DNA of 64,000 bases. It comes from Pseudoroseicyclus_A sp041714655. Its GTDB lineage: Bacteria > Pseudomonadota > Alphaproteobacteria > Rhodobacterales > Rhodobacteraceae. Positions 34,749 through 43,879 of the stretch are shown in pieces. Position numbers and translations under genes: made by a program. Positions within the stretch are counted from its first letter, which is position 1; each line of letters starts with the position of its first letter. Below the pieces are notes generated by a model. That model worked only from the letters and a program-made list of their open reading frames with translations, ran no database searches and was not told the origin of the DNA. Location: NCBI RefSeq assembly GCF_041714655.1, contig NZ_CP168219.1:1550001-1614000 (forward strand), in the 5' to 3' direction.

Positions 34749-36299
34749 ATGACTGATGTGGCGGAACAGCGGCGGGGCCGGGCCGGCCGGGGCGGCGGGG
34801 CCGCGCGGCGGGCGGAGCGGACGGCGGTCAGCTTCGAGACGGCGCGATACATCGAGCGCAACGTGCCGAATCTCGAGGTCCTCAATGCCGAGGCCATCGA
34901 GATCATCGAGGCCAATGCCGAGACGGTGCTCGAAGAGATCGGCGTCTCCTTCCCCGACAATCCGCCCGCCCTGGAGCGCTGGCGCAACGCCGGGGCCGAT
35001 GTGCAGGGCGACCGCGTGCGCCTGCCGAAGGGCCTCGCCCGCGAGCTGGTGAAGACCGCGCCCGGCAGCTTCACCCAGCACGCCCGCAACCCCGAGCGCT
35101 CGGTCGAGATCGGCGGGCGCAGTCTCGTCCTCGCCCCGGTCTACGGCCCGCCCTTCGTGCGCGACCAGGCCGGCGGCCGGCGCTATGCGACGATGGCGGA
35201 TTTCGAGAAATTCGTGAAGCTCGCCTACATGTCGAAATGGCTGCACCATTCCGGCGGCACGGTCTGCGAGCCGACCGACGTGCCGGTCAACAAGCGGCAT
35301 CTCGACATGCTGCTCGCCCACATGACGCTGAGCGACAAGCCGTTCATGGGCTCGGTGACGGAGCCCAGCCGCGCCGCCGACAGCGTCGAGATGGCGAAGA
35401 TCCTCTTCGGCGCCGATTTCGTCGACCAGAACACGGTCATGACCTCGCTGGTCAACATCAACTCGCCGCTCACGTTCGACGCCACCATGATGGGCGCGCT
35501 CGAGGTCTATGCGGCCGCCAACCAGGCCTCCATCGTCTCGCCCTTCATCGTCGGCGGCGCCATGGCGCCGGTCTCGGTCGCGGGCACGCTGACGCAGGTG
35601 ACGGCGGAGATCCTCGCCGGCGTCTCCTATTCCCAGCTCGTCCGGAAGGGTGCGCCGGTGATCGCCGGGGCCTTCGTGACCTCGATCGACATGAATTCCG
35701 GCGCGCCGACCTTCGGCACCCCGGAAGCCTCGATGGTCACCTATGGCATGGGCCAGATCGTCCGCCGGCTGGGGCTGCCCTATCGCTCCGCCGGGGCCTT
35801 CTGCGGCTCCAAGCTGCCCGATGCGCAGGCCGGCTACGAGAGCGCCAATTCGCTGAACATGGGGCTCCTCTCCGGGGTGAACTTCATGCTTCACGCCGCG
35901 GGCTGGCTCGAGGGCGGGCTCGTCGCCTCCTTCGAGAAATTCGTGATGGACGCCGACCAGCTCGGCATCCTCCACCGGCTCGCCGCCGGGGTGGATGTGA
36001 GCGAGAACGCCCAGGCGATGGACGCGCTGCGCGAGGTCGGCCCGGGCGGGCATTACCTCGGCTGCGCCCATACGCAGGCCAATTTCAAATCGGCCTTCTG
36101 GCGGTCCGACGTGCTCGACTACAAGCCCTTCGAGACCTGGGAGGAGGAGGGTGCCCGCACCACCGAGTCGCTCGCCGCAGCGCGGGTCGAGAAGCTCCTC
36201 GGCCAGTACCAGGCCCCGGCGATGGACCAAGGCACCGAAGAGGCGCTGCGGTCGTATGTGGCCGAGAAGAAGGCCTCGATGCCCGACGCCTTCACCTGA
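34749..36299 (+). CDS. trimethylamine methyltransferase family protein, non-pyrrolysine MttB homologue
   Basis: A 516-aa TIM-barrel protein of the MttB superfamily, which demethylates quaternary or tertiary amines onto a corrinoid protein. The frame is unbroken, with no amber codon in the position used for pyrrolysine, so it belongs to the large non-pyrrolysine group, of which some members demethylate glycine betaine or related betaines. Motifs: LEEIGVSFPDNPPALERW, GGTVCEPTDVPVNKRH, SGGVNFMLHAAGWLEGG-type (LLSGVNFMLHAAGWLEGGLV) and PGGHYLGCAHT. The Arg/Gly-rich first 25 residues are unordered. No corrinoid protein or activase gene is nearby. The substrate is unknown. Confidence 0.9.
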   Translation: MTDVAEQRRGRAGRGGGAARRAERTAVSFETARYIERNVPNLEVLNAEAIEIIEANAETVLEEIGVSFPDNPPALERWRNAGADVQGDRVRLPKGLARELVKTAPGSFTQHARNPERSVEIGGRSLVLAPVYGPPFVRDQAGGRRYATMADFEKFVKLAYMSKWLHHSGGTVCEPTDVPVNKRHLDMLLAHMTLSDKPFMGSVTEPSRAADSVEMAKILFGADFVDQNTVMTSLVNINSPLTFDATMMGALEVYAAANQASIVSPFIVGGAMAPVSVAGTLTQVTAEILAGVSYSQLVRKGAPVIAGAFVTSIDMNSGAPTFGTPEASMVTYGMGQIVRRLGLPYRSAGAFCGSKLPDAQAGYESANSLNMGLLSGVNFMLHAAGWLEGGLVASFEKFVMDADQLGILHRLAAGVDVSENAQAMDALREVGPGGHYLGCAHTQANFKSAFWRSDVLDYKPFETWEEEGARTTESLAAARVEKLLGQYQAPAMDQGTEEALRSYVAEKKASMPDAFT

Positions 36300-36338
36300 C
36301 GGGCGCGGGTCACCCGGAGGCCGACCGCCCCCAACGCC

Positions 36339-36366
36339 CGTAGGGCGGGCTTCAGCCCGCCGCCCC
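36339..36366. repeat. REP-like palindromic element covering the DUF6477 stop codon
   Basis: GGCGGGCTTCAGCCCGCC core with flanking CGTAG. All 28 bases are identical, in inverse orientation, to 61351-61378. Read on the minus strand it encodes the last residues Gly-Ala-Ala-Gly and stop of the DUF6477 protein. Confidence 0.8.
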
Positions 36367-36672
36367 CTCAGCCCGCCACCTCGCGCGCCGCGCCGCGGCG
36401 CGGATGAGCCGCGCCTCGCCCATGAGCGCGATCAGGTGCTCCACATGGCGCTGCACCGCGTAATCCGCGGTGCCGGCGCGGCGGCGGACATCGGCCTCCG
36501 CCTCCAGCTCCAGGAGTTCGAGCACGGCCGCGCCGGAGCGGGGCGGGGCGAGGGCCCCCAGAAGGCGCGGCAGCATCTGCTCGCGCCGATACTGCTCCAC
36601 CCCCGCCCGCGCGGCGCGGACGAGCAGCCGCGGCCGCTCGAGCTGACCGATCATCCCCAGGATGTCCTGCAT
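36352..36672 (-). CDS. DUF6477 family protein
   Basis: A 106-aa, mostly helical, cytoplasmic protein: MQDILGMIGQLERPRLLVRA opening, ARAGVEQYRREQMLPRLLGA, and the C-terminal AVQRHVEHLIALMGEARLIR. I recognise it as the Rhodobacterales family DUF6477, usually next to DUF6456, as here (divergent). The start ATG 36672 is clear. Its final codons and stop lie within a REP-like palindrome, so the C-terminus GAAG was probably set by insertion of that element. Function unknown. Confidence 0.8.
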   Translation of the reverse strand: MQDILGMIGQLERPRLLVRAARAGVEQYRREQMLPRLLGALAPPRSGAAVLELLELEAEADVRRRAGTADYAVQRHVEHLIALMGEARLIRAAARRARWRAEGAAG

Positions 36673-36903
36673 GGCGATACCCTTATCAAGCCGTTGACGG
36701 GGGGAGTGTGGCACGATGCCGGGGGCTGTTGCCGCGCCGTCCCGGGGCGCGGCGGGGGACCGTTCCGCGCGATTAAGGGAGGGGAAACCTGACTTAACGC
36801 GGCGCTCACTGTTTACGGACTGGTAACAGTTGCAACCGCAGGTTGTCCCCATCGCCGGCCCACTGCCGGGTCGGTGGACAGGTCTGCCTCGGGGGTAACG
36901 AGT

Positions 36904-37995
36904 ATGAACACGACGCGCGCCGTTCCGACCGCTCGCAGGATTTCCGGGCTGCCCGACTGGGTGCCGGACGCCGTTCACCACTATCTGAGCCATACCGAGG
37001 GCGGCCATCCGATCCGCGCGCTGGCGCGGTCTGCGGATGTGCACGCCTCCACAATCCTGAGGCAAGTCAGGAAGATAGAGGCGCGGCGCGACGATCCTTT
37101 GGTCGATGGCGCCCTCCGCCGCCTGGCCGGCACGGGCGCGGGCGCCAAGGCGGGGCGGAGCGCTGGGGGTGCCGGCGGGATGCCGGGGCCGGGCGAGGAG
37201 GCGGAGGTGCACTCCGTCCTCATGCGCCTTGCCCGCTCGCGGACGGTGCTGGCCGTCGCGCGCGACATGGATATCGGCGTGATTGTTTCCGAAAGCGAAA
37301 CGGGAGAGATCCGCCGCGAGGCCACCGTCGAGCGCCGGCTCGCCGAGGCGCTGGCGCTCCGCGACTGGATCGAGCCGCAGGACCCGGCCGCCCGCGTCGT
37401 CCGCTACGCGCTGACGGGCGCCGGGCGGGCGGCGCTGCGCAGCCTCGGCGCCGCGCCCAGCCACTCCCACGGCCTTGCCGAGGCGCCGGCACGCTTCCGC
37501 CATCAGGAGGAGGACCTGCCCGAGGCCGACACGCGGCTCCGGCACATGCGCTCCGCCCTCGCCGAAAGCCCGCTCAGCGGCCTCTCCCGCCGCCGCGACC
37601 GCGAGGGGCGGCCCTTCCTGCCGCGCCCGCTGGTCGCCGCCGGCGAGCGGATGCGCGAGGATTACGAGCTCTCCCGCCTCGGGCCCGCGCTGGAAGCGGC
37701 TTGGGAGGCCCATGTCGAGGCCGGCAGCGGCGCGCCCTTCGCGCCCGAGGCGCCCGCCGCCGATGCGGGGGCCGAGGCGGCCCGCCGGCGGCTCCTCGAT
37801 GCGTTGAGCGAACTCGGCCCCGGCCTTGCCGATGTGGCGCTGCGCTGCTGCTGCTTTCTGGAGGGCATGGAGGCGCTCGAAAAGCGCATGGGCTGGTCGG
37901 CCCGCAGCGGCAAGATCGTCCTGCGCATCGCGCTCCAGCGGCTCGAGCGGCACTATGCCGAGACGCAGGGCCGTTTCGCCCCGATGATCGGGTGA
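36904..37995 (+). CDS. DUF6456 helix-turn-helix protein
   Basis: A 363-aa protein; start ATG 36904 (MNTTRAVPTARRISGLPDWV) 3 bases after a GGGGTAACG box. The N-terminal region (about 25-65: AVHHYLSHTEGGHPIRALAR, SADVHASTILRQVRKIEARR) is a helix-turn-helix, and the C-terminal DUF6456 domain contains a DVALRCCCFLEGMEALEKRM stretch with three neighbouring cysteines, then SGKIVLRIALQRLERHYAE. The middle is proline/glutamate-rich and variable. The family occurs in Rhodobacterales beside DUF6477 and is likely a transcription or replication-associated regulator; this is inference. Confidence 0.8.
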   Translation: MNTTRAVPTARRISGLPDWVPDAVHHYLSHTEGGHPIRALARSADVHASTILRQVRKIEARRDDPLVDGALRRLAGTGAGAKAGRSAGGAGGMPGPGEEAEVHSVLMRLARSRTVLAVARDMDIGVIVSESETGEIRREATVERRLAEALALRDWIEPQDPAARVVRYALTGAGRAALRSLGAAPSHSHGLAEAPARFRHQEEDLPEADTRLRHMRSALAESPLSGLSRRRDREGRPFLPRPLVAAGERMREDYELSRLGPALEAAWEAHVEAGSGAPFAPEAPAADAGAEAARRRLLDALSELGPGLADVALRCCCFLEGMEALEKRMGWSARSGKIVLRIALQRLERHYAETQGRFAPMIG

Positions 37996-38114
37996 CGGTT
38001 TCCTCCAATCGGGCCTCATTCCGGCGGGCTTCTGCCGGGCGGAATTGCGCGGCGGGCAGGGCGCCCCTATCTGAGAGCTAGCCCGACGTTTTCCTGCAAG
38101 ATGAGGACCTTCCG

Positions 38115-39128
38115 ATGCCGAACCGCACCAAGAGCCGCACCAAGAGCCACGCCGCGACCGGCCTTGCCGCCGGCGTCGCGCTCCTTGCCGCCCCGGCCCT
38201 CGGCCAGGGCGCGGCGGGGCCCGGCGAGTCGGTGACCGAGGCCTGGGCGGCCTGGGCGGAGGCGCAGGGCATCGCGGTGACGACGCTGGCCGTCCTGGCG
38301 CATGGCAAGCTCGTGGCGGAGGAGGGGATCGGCACCGATGCCGGCACGCCGCGCCCCGTCGCCAGCCTCTCCAAGCCCATCACCGCCGCCTGCGCCGCCG
38401 CCATCCCGGGCCTCACCTCCCAGACCCGCGTCGGCGATCTGCTCGGCGACCTCCTGGACGGGGCCGGCCCCGCCGCTGACGCCACGCTGGCCCAGCTCCT
38501 CACCCACAGCTCCGGCATCGCCCCCGATTCCACCCAAGGCAATCCCGCCCTCATAGGCGTCGAGGCGACGATGATCCGCGAGGTCGCGGCGGAGAGCCTG
38601 TCGCGCGATCCGCAGGAGGGCACGCCGGGCAGCTATGCCTACAACAACGAGAATTACGCGCTCATCGGCGCGATGATCGAGGCGGCCAGCGGCCAGAGCT
38701 ATGTCGACGCCTGCAACGCCGCGCTGATCGAGCCGCTGGGGCTGGCCACCGCCACGCTCAGCGGGCCTTGGATGGGGCAGGGCTCCTGGGGCGGCTGGCA
38801 GATCTCCGCCGCCGATCTCGCCCGCTTCGCCTGGAGCGAATACGGGCCGGAGGGCCGCGTCGGCGCCGATCCCGCCGCCCGGCCGCGGCTGGAGCTCGGC
38901 GACGGCCTCGCCACCACCGAGGGCGTCCTCACGGTGCCTCTGCCGGCGGCGGAGAGCGACCTCTTCTGGAGTACCGGCCTTCTCTGCTGGGGCGATGCCG
39001 GCGACGGCGGCTATTTCGCCAGCTACGGCAACGGCGTGGTCGTCGCCGTCACCTTCGCGGGCTGCATCGCCGAGGGCGATGCGCTGCAGGCGCTCGACGC
39101 CGCGCTTTTCGAGGCGGCGGCGGGGTAG
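38115..39128 (+). CDS. periplasmic serine hydrolase of the beta-lactamase (class C/AmpC-like) superfamily
   Basis: A 337-aa exported protein: a basic N-terminus (MPNRTKSRTKSHAATGLAAG) and a hydrophobic signal ending near PALGQGA. The catalytic SxxK is SLSK in PVASLSKPITAAC (Ser about 87), the YxN-type motif is YAYNNENYALIGAMIE, and the third motif region is near the end (SYGNGVVVAV). Small compared with full AmpC. It may be an esterase, peptidase or remote beta-lactamase relative; drug resistance should not be inferred. Confidence 0.85.
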   Translation: MPNRTKSRTKSHAATGLAAGVALLAAPALGQGAAGPGESVTEAWAAWAEAQGIAVTTLAVLAHGKLVAEEGIGTDAGTPRPVASLSKPITAACAAAIPGLTSQTRVGDLLGDLLDGAGPAADATLAQLLTHSSGIAPDSTQGNPALIGVEATMIREVAAESLSRDPQEGTPGSYAYNNENYALIGAMIEAASGQSYVDACNAALIEPLGLATATLSGPWMGQGSWGGWQISAADLARFAWSEYGPEGRVGADPAARPRLELGDGLATTEGVLTVPLPAAESDLFWSTGLLCWGDAGDGGYFASYGNGVVVAVTFAGCIAEGDALQALDAALFEAAAG

Positions 39129-39220
39129 GGCGTCCCGCCCGGCGGCCGCCAGCGCCCCACTCGCGTTGACGGCTCGCGGTCCTTCTGCCAAGGGGTTTGC
39201 CCGACAAGGAGCCCCAACAG

Positions 39221-40957
39221 ATGAACCTCTTCGCCGATATCCGCCTCGCCGTCACCGACGCGCTGGAGGCGATGATGGTGGCGGGCGCGCTGCCCGCCGG
39301 CCTCGACCTCGCCAATGTCACGGTGGAGCCGCCCCGCGATGCGGGCCACGGCGACATGGCCACGAATGCCGCGATGGTGCTGGCGAAGCCCGCCGGGATG
39401 AAGCCCCGCGCCATCGCCGAAGAGCTGGCCGGCCGGCTGGCCGACGATCCGCGCATCGCCTCCGCCGAGGTGGCGGGGCCGGGCTTCCTCAACCTCCGCA
39501 TCGCGCCCGAGGCCTGGCACGGGGTGATCCGTGCGGCGCTGAGCGAAGGCTACGGCCGCTCGCAGATGGGCCAGGGGCAGCGCGTCAACGTCGAATATGT
39601 CTCCGCCAACCCGACGGGGCCGATCCATGTCGGCCATACGCGGGGCGCGGTCTATGGTGACGCGCTCGCGTCGCTCCTCGCCTTCTCGGGCCATGAGGTG
39701 ACGCGGGAATATTACGTCAACGACGGCGGCGCCCAGATCGATGTCGTCGCGCGCTCCGCCTTCGAGCGCTACCGCGAGGCCTGCGGCCAGGCGCCGGAGA
39801 TCGCCGAGGGGCTCTATCCGGGCGATTACCTCATCCCCGTCGGCGAGGCGATCAAGGCGAAATACGGCGAGAGCCTTCTCGGCAAGCCCGAAGCCGACTG
39901 GCTCGCCGAGCTGCGCGATTTCGTCACCGACGAGATGATGGCGCTCATTCGCGGCGACCTGAAGGCGCTCGGGATCGAGATGGATGTCTATTACTCCGAG
40001 AAGAGCCTCTACGGCACCGGCCGCATCGAGGCGGCGCTCGAGGAGCTGGACCGCAAGGGGCTCATCTATCGCGGCGTTCTGGAGCCGCCCAAGGGCAAGA
40101 TGCCGGAGGATTGGGAGCCGCGCGAGCAGACGCTCTTCCGCTCCACCGAGCATGGCGACGACGTCGACCGCCCGGTGCGGAAGTCCGACGGCGCCTGGAC
40201 CTATTTCGCCCCCGACATCGCCTATCACTACGACAAGATCGACCGGGGCTACGAGCAGCTCATCGACGTCTTCGGCGCCGATCACGGCGGCTATGTGAAG
40301 CGCATCAAGGCGGTCGTCGCGGCGCTGTCGGACGGCCGGGTGCCCGTCGATGTGAAGCTCTGCCAGCTCGTCAGGCTCTACAAGAACGGCGAGCCCTTCA
40401 AGATGTCGAAGCGGGCCGGCAATTTCATCATGCTGCGCGACCTGGTGGAGGGCGTCGGCAAGGATGCCGTGCGCTTCCACATGCTCACGCGCAAGAACGA
40501 CGCGCCGCTCGATTTCGACTTCGACAAGGTGCTGGAGCAGTCGAAGGAAAACCCGGTCTTCTACGTGCAATATGCCCATGCCCGCGTGCATTCGGTGCTG
40601 CGCAAGGCCGCCGAGCAGGGCGTCGACGTGGCGCCCGCCGCGCTGGCGGAGGCGGATTTCGCGTCGCTTTCCGACGAGGCCGAACTGAAGCTGGCCCGCT
40701 CCATCGCCGAATGGCCGCGCCTGGTGGAGATCGCGGCCCGCACGCATGAGCCGCACCGGATCGCCTTTTACCTCTACGACCTCGCCAGCGACTTCCATGC
40801 GCTCTGGAACAAGGGCAATGACGATGCCTCGCTGAGGTTCCTGCAGGACGATATGGCAACAGCCGCGGCGAAGATCGGCCTTGCCCGGGCCGCGGCGATT
40901 GTCATCGCGGCCGGTTTGGGTATCCTTGGCGTGACCCCGGTGGAGGAGATGCGCTAA
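39221..40957 (+). CDS. argS: arginyl-tRNA synthetase
   Basis: A 578-aa class I aminoacyl-tRNA synthetase. N-terminal Add-1 domain, HIGH-type motif HVGHTRG preceded by VEYVSANPTGPI, KMSKR replacing KMSKS (GEPFKMSKRAGNFIMLRDL), and the helical C-terminal anticodon-binding DALR domain ending EEMR. Start ATG 39221, eight codons after an alternative. First gene of the argS-SPOR-nagZ-scpA-scpB set common in Rhodobacterales. Confidence 0.97.
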   Translation: MNLFADIRLAVTDALEAMMVAGALPAGLDLANVTVEPPRDAGHGDMATNAAMVLAKPAGMKPRAIAEELAGRLADDPRIASAEVAGPGFLNLRIAPEAWHGVIRAALSEGYGRSQMGQGQRVNVEYVSANPTGPIHVGHTRGAVYGDALASLLAFSGHEVTREYYVNDGGAQIDVVARSAFERYREACGQAPEIAEGLYPGDYLIPVGEAIKAKYGESLLGKPEADWLAELRDFVTDEMMALIRGDLKALGIEMDVYYSEKSLYGTGRIEAALEELDRKGLIYRGVLEPPKGKMPEDWEPREQTLFRSTEHGDDVDRPVRKSDGAWTYFAPDIAYHYDKIDRGYEQLIDVFGADHGGYVKRIKAVVAALSDGRVPVDVKLCQLVRLYKNGEPFKMSKRAGNFIMLRDLVEGVGKDAVRFHMLTRKNDAPLDFDFDKVLEQSKENPVFYVQYAHARVHSVLRKAAEQGVDVAPAALAEADFASLSDEAELKLARSIAEWPRLVEIAARTHEPHRIAFYLYDLASDFHALWNKGNDDASLRFLQDDMATAAAKIGLARAAAIVIAAGLGILGVTPVEEMR

Positions 40958-41058
40958 GGCGCGGCTCCCTTCAGACGGCGCGACAAAGCGCTGCGGCTGC
41001 CGGGCGGTGAGCGAGGTAGAAAAGGGCGGCGAGGGGCCGCCCGGGCAGTGAGGCGAAC

Positions 41059-42111
41059 ATGGCGGCGATCCCTGAAGGCAACTTGCCGGGGCGCCGGGGC
41101 ATGGCCCCGGGCGCTTTGGTGCAACTTGGCGGGGCGCTGCTCTCGCTGGCGCTCGTGGTCGGTATCGGCGTCTGGGGCTACAAGCTCATGCTGCGCGACG
41201 CGACCGGCGTGCCCGTGGTGCGCGCCATGTCCGGCCCGATGCGCGAGGCACCGGCCTCGCCCGGCGGCGAAGTGGCGCCGCATATGGGCCTGTCCGTCAA
41301 CGAGGTCGCGGCGCTCGGCACGGCCGGGCCGGAATCGGATGCGCTGGTGCTGGCGCCCCAGCCCCTGCCGCTGGCCGATGAGGACCTCGCCCATGTGATG
41401 ACCGCCGAGGCCGACGAGCTGCGCGCCGATGAGGATGCGGGCGATCTGAGCCTCGTCTCCGAAGCGCTGGCCGCCGAAGGGGTCGAGCGGCCGGGGGCCG
41501 CCGAAGCCGCGGCCGAGGCCGAAGCGCTGGCAGAGGCGATCCTCGCCAGCGCCGAGGTGACGGGTGCGACCACGGCCGCGGCCCCCGCACCGAGGGACCC
41601 GGCCGACGAAGAGATCACCCAGCCGCTCGAGGAGCTCTCCGAGGAGGCGGCCGTGGCCGACGTGGTGGCGGAAGCGGTGCCCGACGCGCTGCCGGAAGGG
41701 GGCGAGCCCGCCGGCGCCCAGCTCATCGCGGCCTCCGTGCCCGGCGTCAGCTCGGCGCCGCGCCCGCCGGCCCGGCCGGCGAGCGCCGTGCCCGCCAGCG
41801 CTCGCGCCGCGGCGGCGCCGGTCGAGGCGCTGACCGTCGCTGAAGAGCCCTTGCCCGCCGGCACCGTCCTCGTGCAGCTCGGCGCCTTCGCCAGCGCCGA
41901 TCTCGCCAGCGACGCCTGGGCGGCGATCCAGGCCGATTTCGGCGAGCTGATCGGCGAGCGGCAGCCCCTGGTGCAGACCGCCACCGCCGGCGGCTCGACC
42001 TTCTACCGCCTGCGCATGCAGGGCTTCGAGGCGCTGGGCGATGCCCGCCGCTTCTGCTCGGCGCTCGCCGCCGAGAATGCCGGCTGCATCCCCTATCTGG
42101 TCGAAGGATGA
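41059..42111 (+). CDS. SPOR domain membrane protein
   Basis: A 350-aa protein with a short cytoplasmic start, one membrane helix (LGGALLSLALVVGIGVWGY, about 22-40), a long Ala/Glu/Pro-rich periplasmic linker and a C-terminal SPOR domain (about 272-350: GTVLVQLGAFASADLASDAW to CIPYLVEG) that binds septal, denuded peptidoglycan. Its stop overlaps the nagZ start (ATGA), linking it to cell-wall turnover. Confidence 0.92.
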   Translation: MAAIPEGNLPGRRGMAPGALVQLGGALLSLALVVGIGVWGYKLMLRDATGVPVVRAMSGPMREAPASPGGEVAPHMGLSVNEVAALGTAGPESDALVLAPQPLPLADEDLAHVMTAEADELRADEDAGDLSLVSEALAAEGVERPGAAEAAAEAEALAEAILASAEVTGATTAAAPAPRDPADEEITQPLEELSEEAAVADVVAEAVPDALPEGGEPAGAQLIAASVPGVSSAPRPPARPASAVPASARAAAAPVEALTVAEEPLPAGTVLVQLGAFASADLASDAWAAIQADFGELIGERQPLVQTATAGGSTFYRLRMQGFEALGDARRFCSALAAENAGCIPYLVEG

Positions 42112-43100
42112 CAGCGGCCGCCATCCTCGGGATCGCCGGCCCGGAGCTGACGGCCGACGAGCGCGGCTTCCTGCCGGTCGTGCAGCCCTGGGGCTTCATC
42201 CTCTTCGGCCGCAACATCGTCGACCGCGAGCAGCTCTCGGCGCTCACCGCCTCGCTCCGCCATACCGTCGGCCGGGACGTGCCGATCCTCATCGACCAGG
42301 AGGGCGGCCGCGTCGAGCGCATGGGCCCGCCGCACTGGCCGCATTACCTGCCGGCGCTCGACCAGATGGCGGTGGCGCGCGACCCGCTGCGCGCCCAGTG
42401 GCTCCGCAACCGGCTGATCGCCCATGATCTTCATGCCGTCGGCATCGACGTGAACTGTGCGCCGCTCGGCGACCTCGTGGAGCAGGAGACGCATCCGATC
42501 CTCCTCAACCGCCTCTATGGCGGGGTGCCGAAGGAGGTGGCCGATGCCGCCCGCGTCGCCGCGGCGGCGATGCTGGAGGGCGGCGTGCTGCCGGTCCTCA
42601 AGCACATCCCCGGCTATGGCCGCGCCCATGTGGACAGTCACCTCGAGCCCGCGCGCGTCACCGCCTCGGCCGAGGCGCTCCGCGCCCGGGACTTCGCGCC
42701 CTTCCGCGCGCTCCGCGACATCCGCATCGGCATGACCGCCCATGCTATCTACGAGGCCATCGACCCCGACGCCCCCGCCACGCTTTCCGCCCCCGTCATC
42801 GGCCTGATCCGCGAGGAGATCGGCTTCGACGGGCTCCTGATGACCGACGACATCGGCATGGAGGCGCTCTCCGGCACGCTGGAAAGCCGCGCCGCCAAGG
42901 CCATTGCGGCGGGCTGCGACCTCGTGCTCCACTCGAACGGCAATTTCGAGGAGATGGTGAGGGTGACGGAGACTGTCGGGCAGATGAGCGCGGAGGCGGA
43001 GCGGCGGGGCGACGCCGCCCTCGCCCAGCGCCGGCCGCCCGAGCCGATCGACGCCGTGCAGCTCCGCGCCGAGCTGGAGGCGCTGACGGGCCGGGGATGA
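42108..43100 (+). CDS. nagZ: beta-N-acetylhexosaminidase (GH3)
   Basis: A 330-aa cytoplasmic glycosidase that removes GlcNAc from recycled muropeptides. GH3 signatures: ILIDQEGGRVERM near 60, VLKHIPGYGRAHVDSH (the flexible catalytic His loop), and LMTDDIGMEALSG with the nucleophile Asp. Coupled to the genes before and after by ATGA overlaps. Confidence 0.95.
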   Translation: MTAAAILGIAGPELTADERGFLPVVQPWGFILFGRNIVDREQLSALTASLRHTVGRDVPILIDQEGGRVERMGPPHWPHYLPALDQMAVARDPLRAQWLRNRLIAHDLHAVGIDVNCAPLGDLVEQETHPILLNRLYGGVPKEVADAARVAAAAMLEGGVLPVLKHIPGYGRAHVDSHLEPARVTASAEALRARDFAPFRALRDIRIGMTAHAIYEAIDPDAPATLSAPVIGLIREEIGFDGLLMTDDIGMEALSGTLESRAAKAIAAGCDLVLHSNGNFEEMVRVTETVGQMSAEAERRGDAALAQRRPPEPIDAVQLRAELEALTGRG

Positions 43101-43879
43101 GCGAGAGCAACGTCACCTCCATCGAGGCGCGCCGCGCCGCCGAGGCCCTGATCGTCGATCTGGATGGCTACGAGGGGCCGCTCGACGTGCTCCTCACGCT
43201 GTCGCGCACCCAGAAGGTCGACCTGCGGGCGATCTCGATCCTCGCGCTTGCCGAGCAGTATCTGGCCTTCGTCGAGGAGGCGAAGTCGCTCCGCATCGAG
43301 CTCGCCGCCGACTACCTCGTCATGGCCGCCTGGCTCGCCTTCCTGAAATCCCGCCTGCTCCTGCCGCCCGATCCGGCGGAGGAGGGGCCCTCCGGCGAAG
43401 AACTGGCGGCGCATCTCGCCTTCCAGCTCGAGCGGCTCTCGGCCATGCGCGAGAAGGCGGCAGAGCTGATGGCGCGCGACCAGCGGGGCCGCGACTTCTT
43501 CGCCCGGGGCATCACGGCGGATGTCACCCGCGTCCGCCGCATCACCTGGACGGCGACGCTCCTCGACCTCATGCAGGCCTATGCGCGGCTGCAGACCAAG
43601 GGCGAGTTCCGCCCCTATGCGCTCGACCGCGAGTCGATCTACACGATGGAAGAGGCGCTCGGCCGCCTCCGCCCGCTCATCGGCTTCGCCGGGGCCTGGG
43701 CGGATATCTCCAGCTTCTTGCCCGAGGGCTGGCAGGGCGAGCCGAAGAAGCGCCGCTCCGCCACCGCCGCGACCTTCGCCGCCATGCTGGAGCTGGTGAA
43801 GGAGGGCCGCGCCGAGCTTCGCCAGTCAGAGACCTTCGCCCCCATCGAGGTGCGCGGGCGGGAGCGGCCGGATGGCTGA
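43097..43879 (+). CDS. scpA: segregation and condensation protein A
   Basis: A 260-aa kleisin that bridges the SMC heads in the chromosome-condensing complex. LDGYEGPLDVLLTLSRTQKV near the start and YLVMAAWLAFLKSRLLLPP are the family's N-terminal signatures; the C-terminal winged helix includes TFAAMLELVKEGRAELRQ. Overlaps nagZ by ATGA and scpB by 8 bases. Confidence 0.96.
   Translation: MSESNVTSIEARRAAEALIVDLDGYEGPLDVLLTLSRTQKVDLRAISILALAEQYLAFVEEAKSLRIELAADYLVMAAWLAFLKSRLLLPPDPAEEGPSGEELAAHLAFQLERLSAMREKAAELMARDQRGRDFFARGITADVTRVRRITWTATLLDLMQAYARLQTKGEFRPYALDRESIYTMEEALGRLRPLIGFAGAWADISSFLPEGWQGEPKKRRSATAATFAAMLELVKEGRAELRQSETFAPIEVRGRERPDG

Noticed and set aside
34749..36299. Pyrrolysine-containing MttB
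   Set aside because: The reading frame has no in-frame TAG, so it is of the non-pyrrolysine type.
38115..39128. AmpC beta-lactamase resistance gene
   Set aside because: SxxK and YxN motifs place it in the superfamily only; the length and other motifs do not identify a true beta-lactamase.
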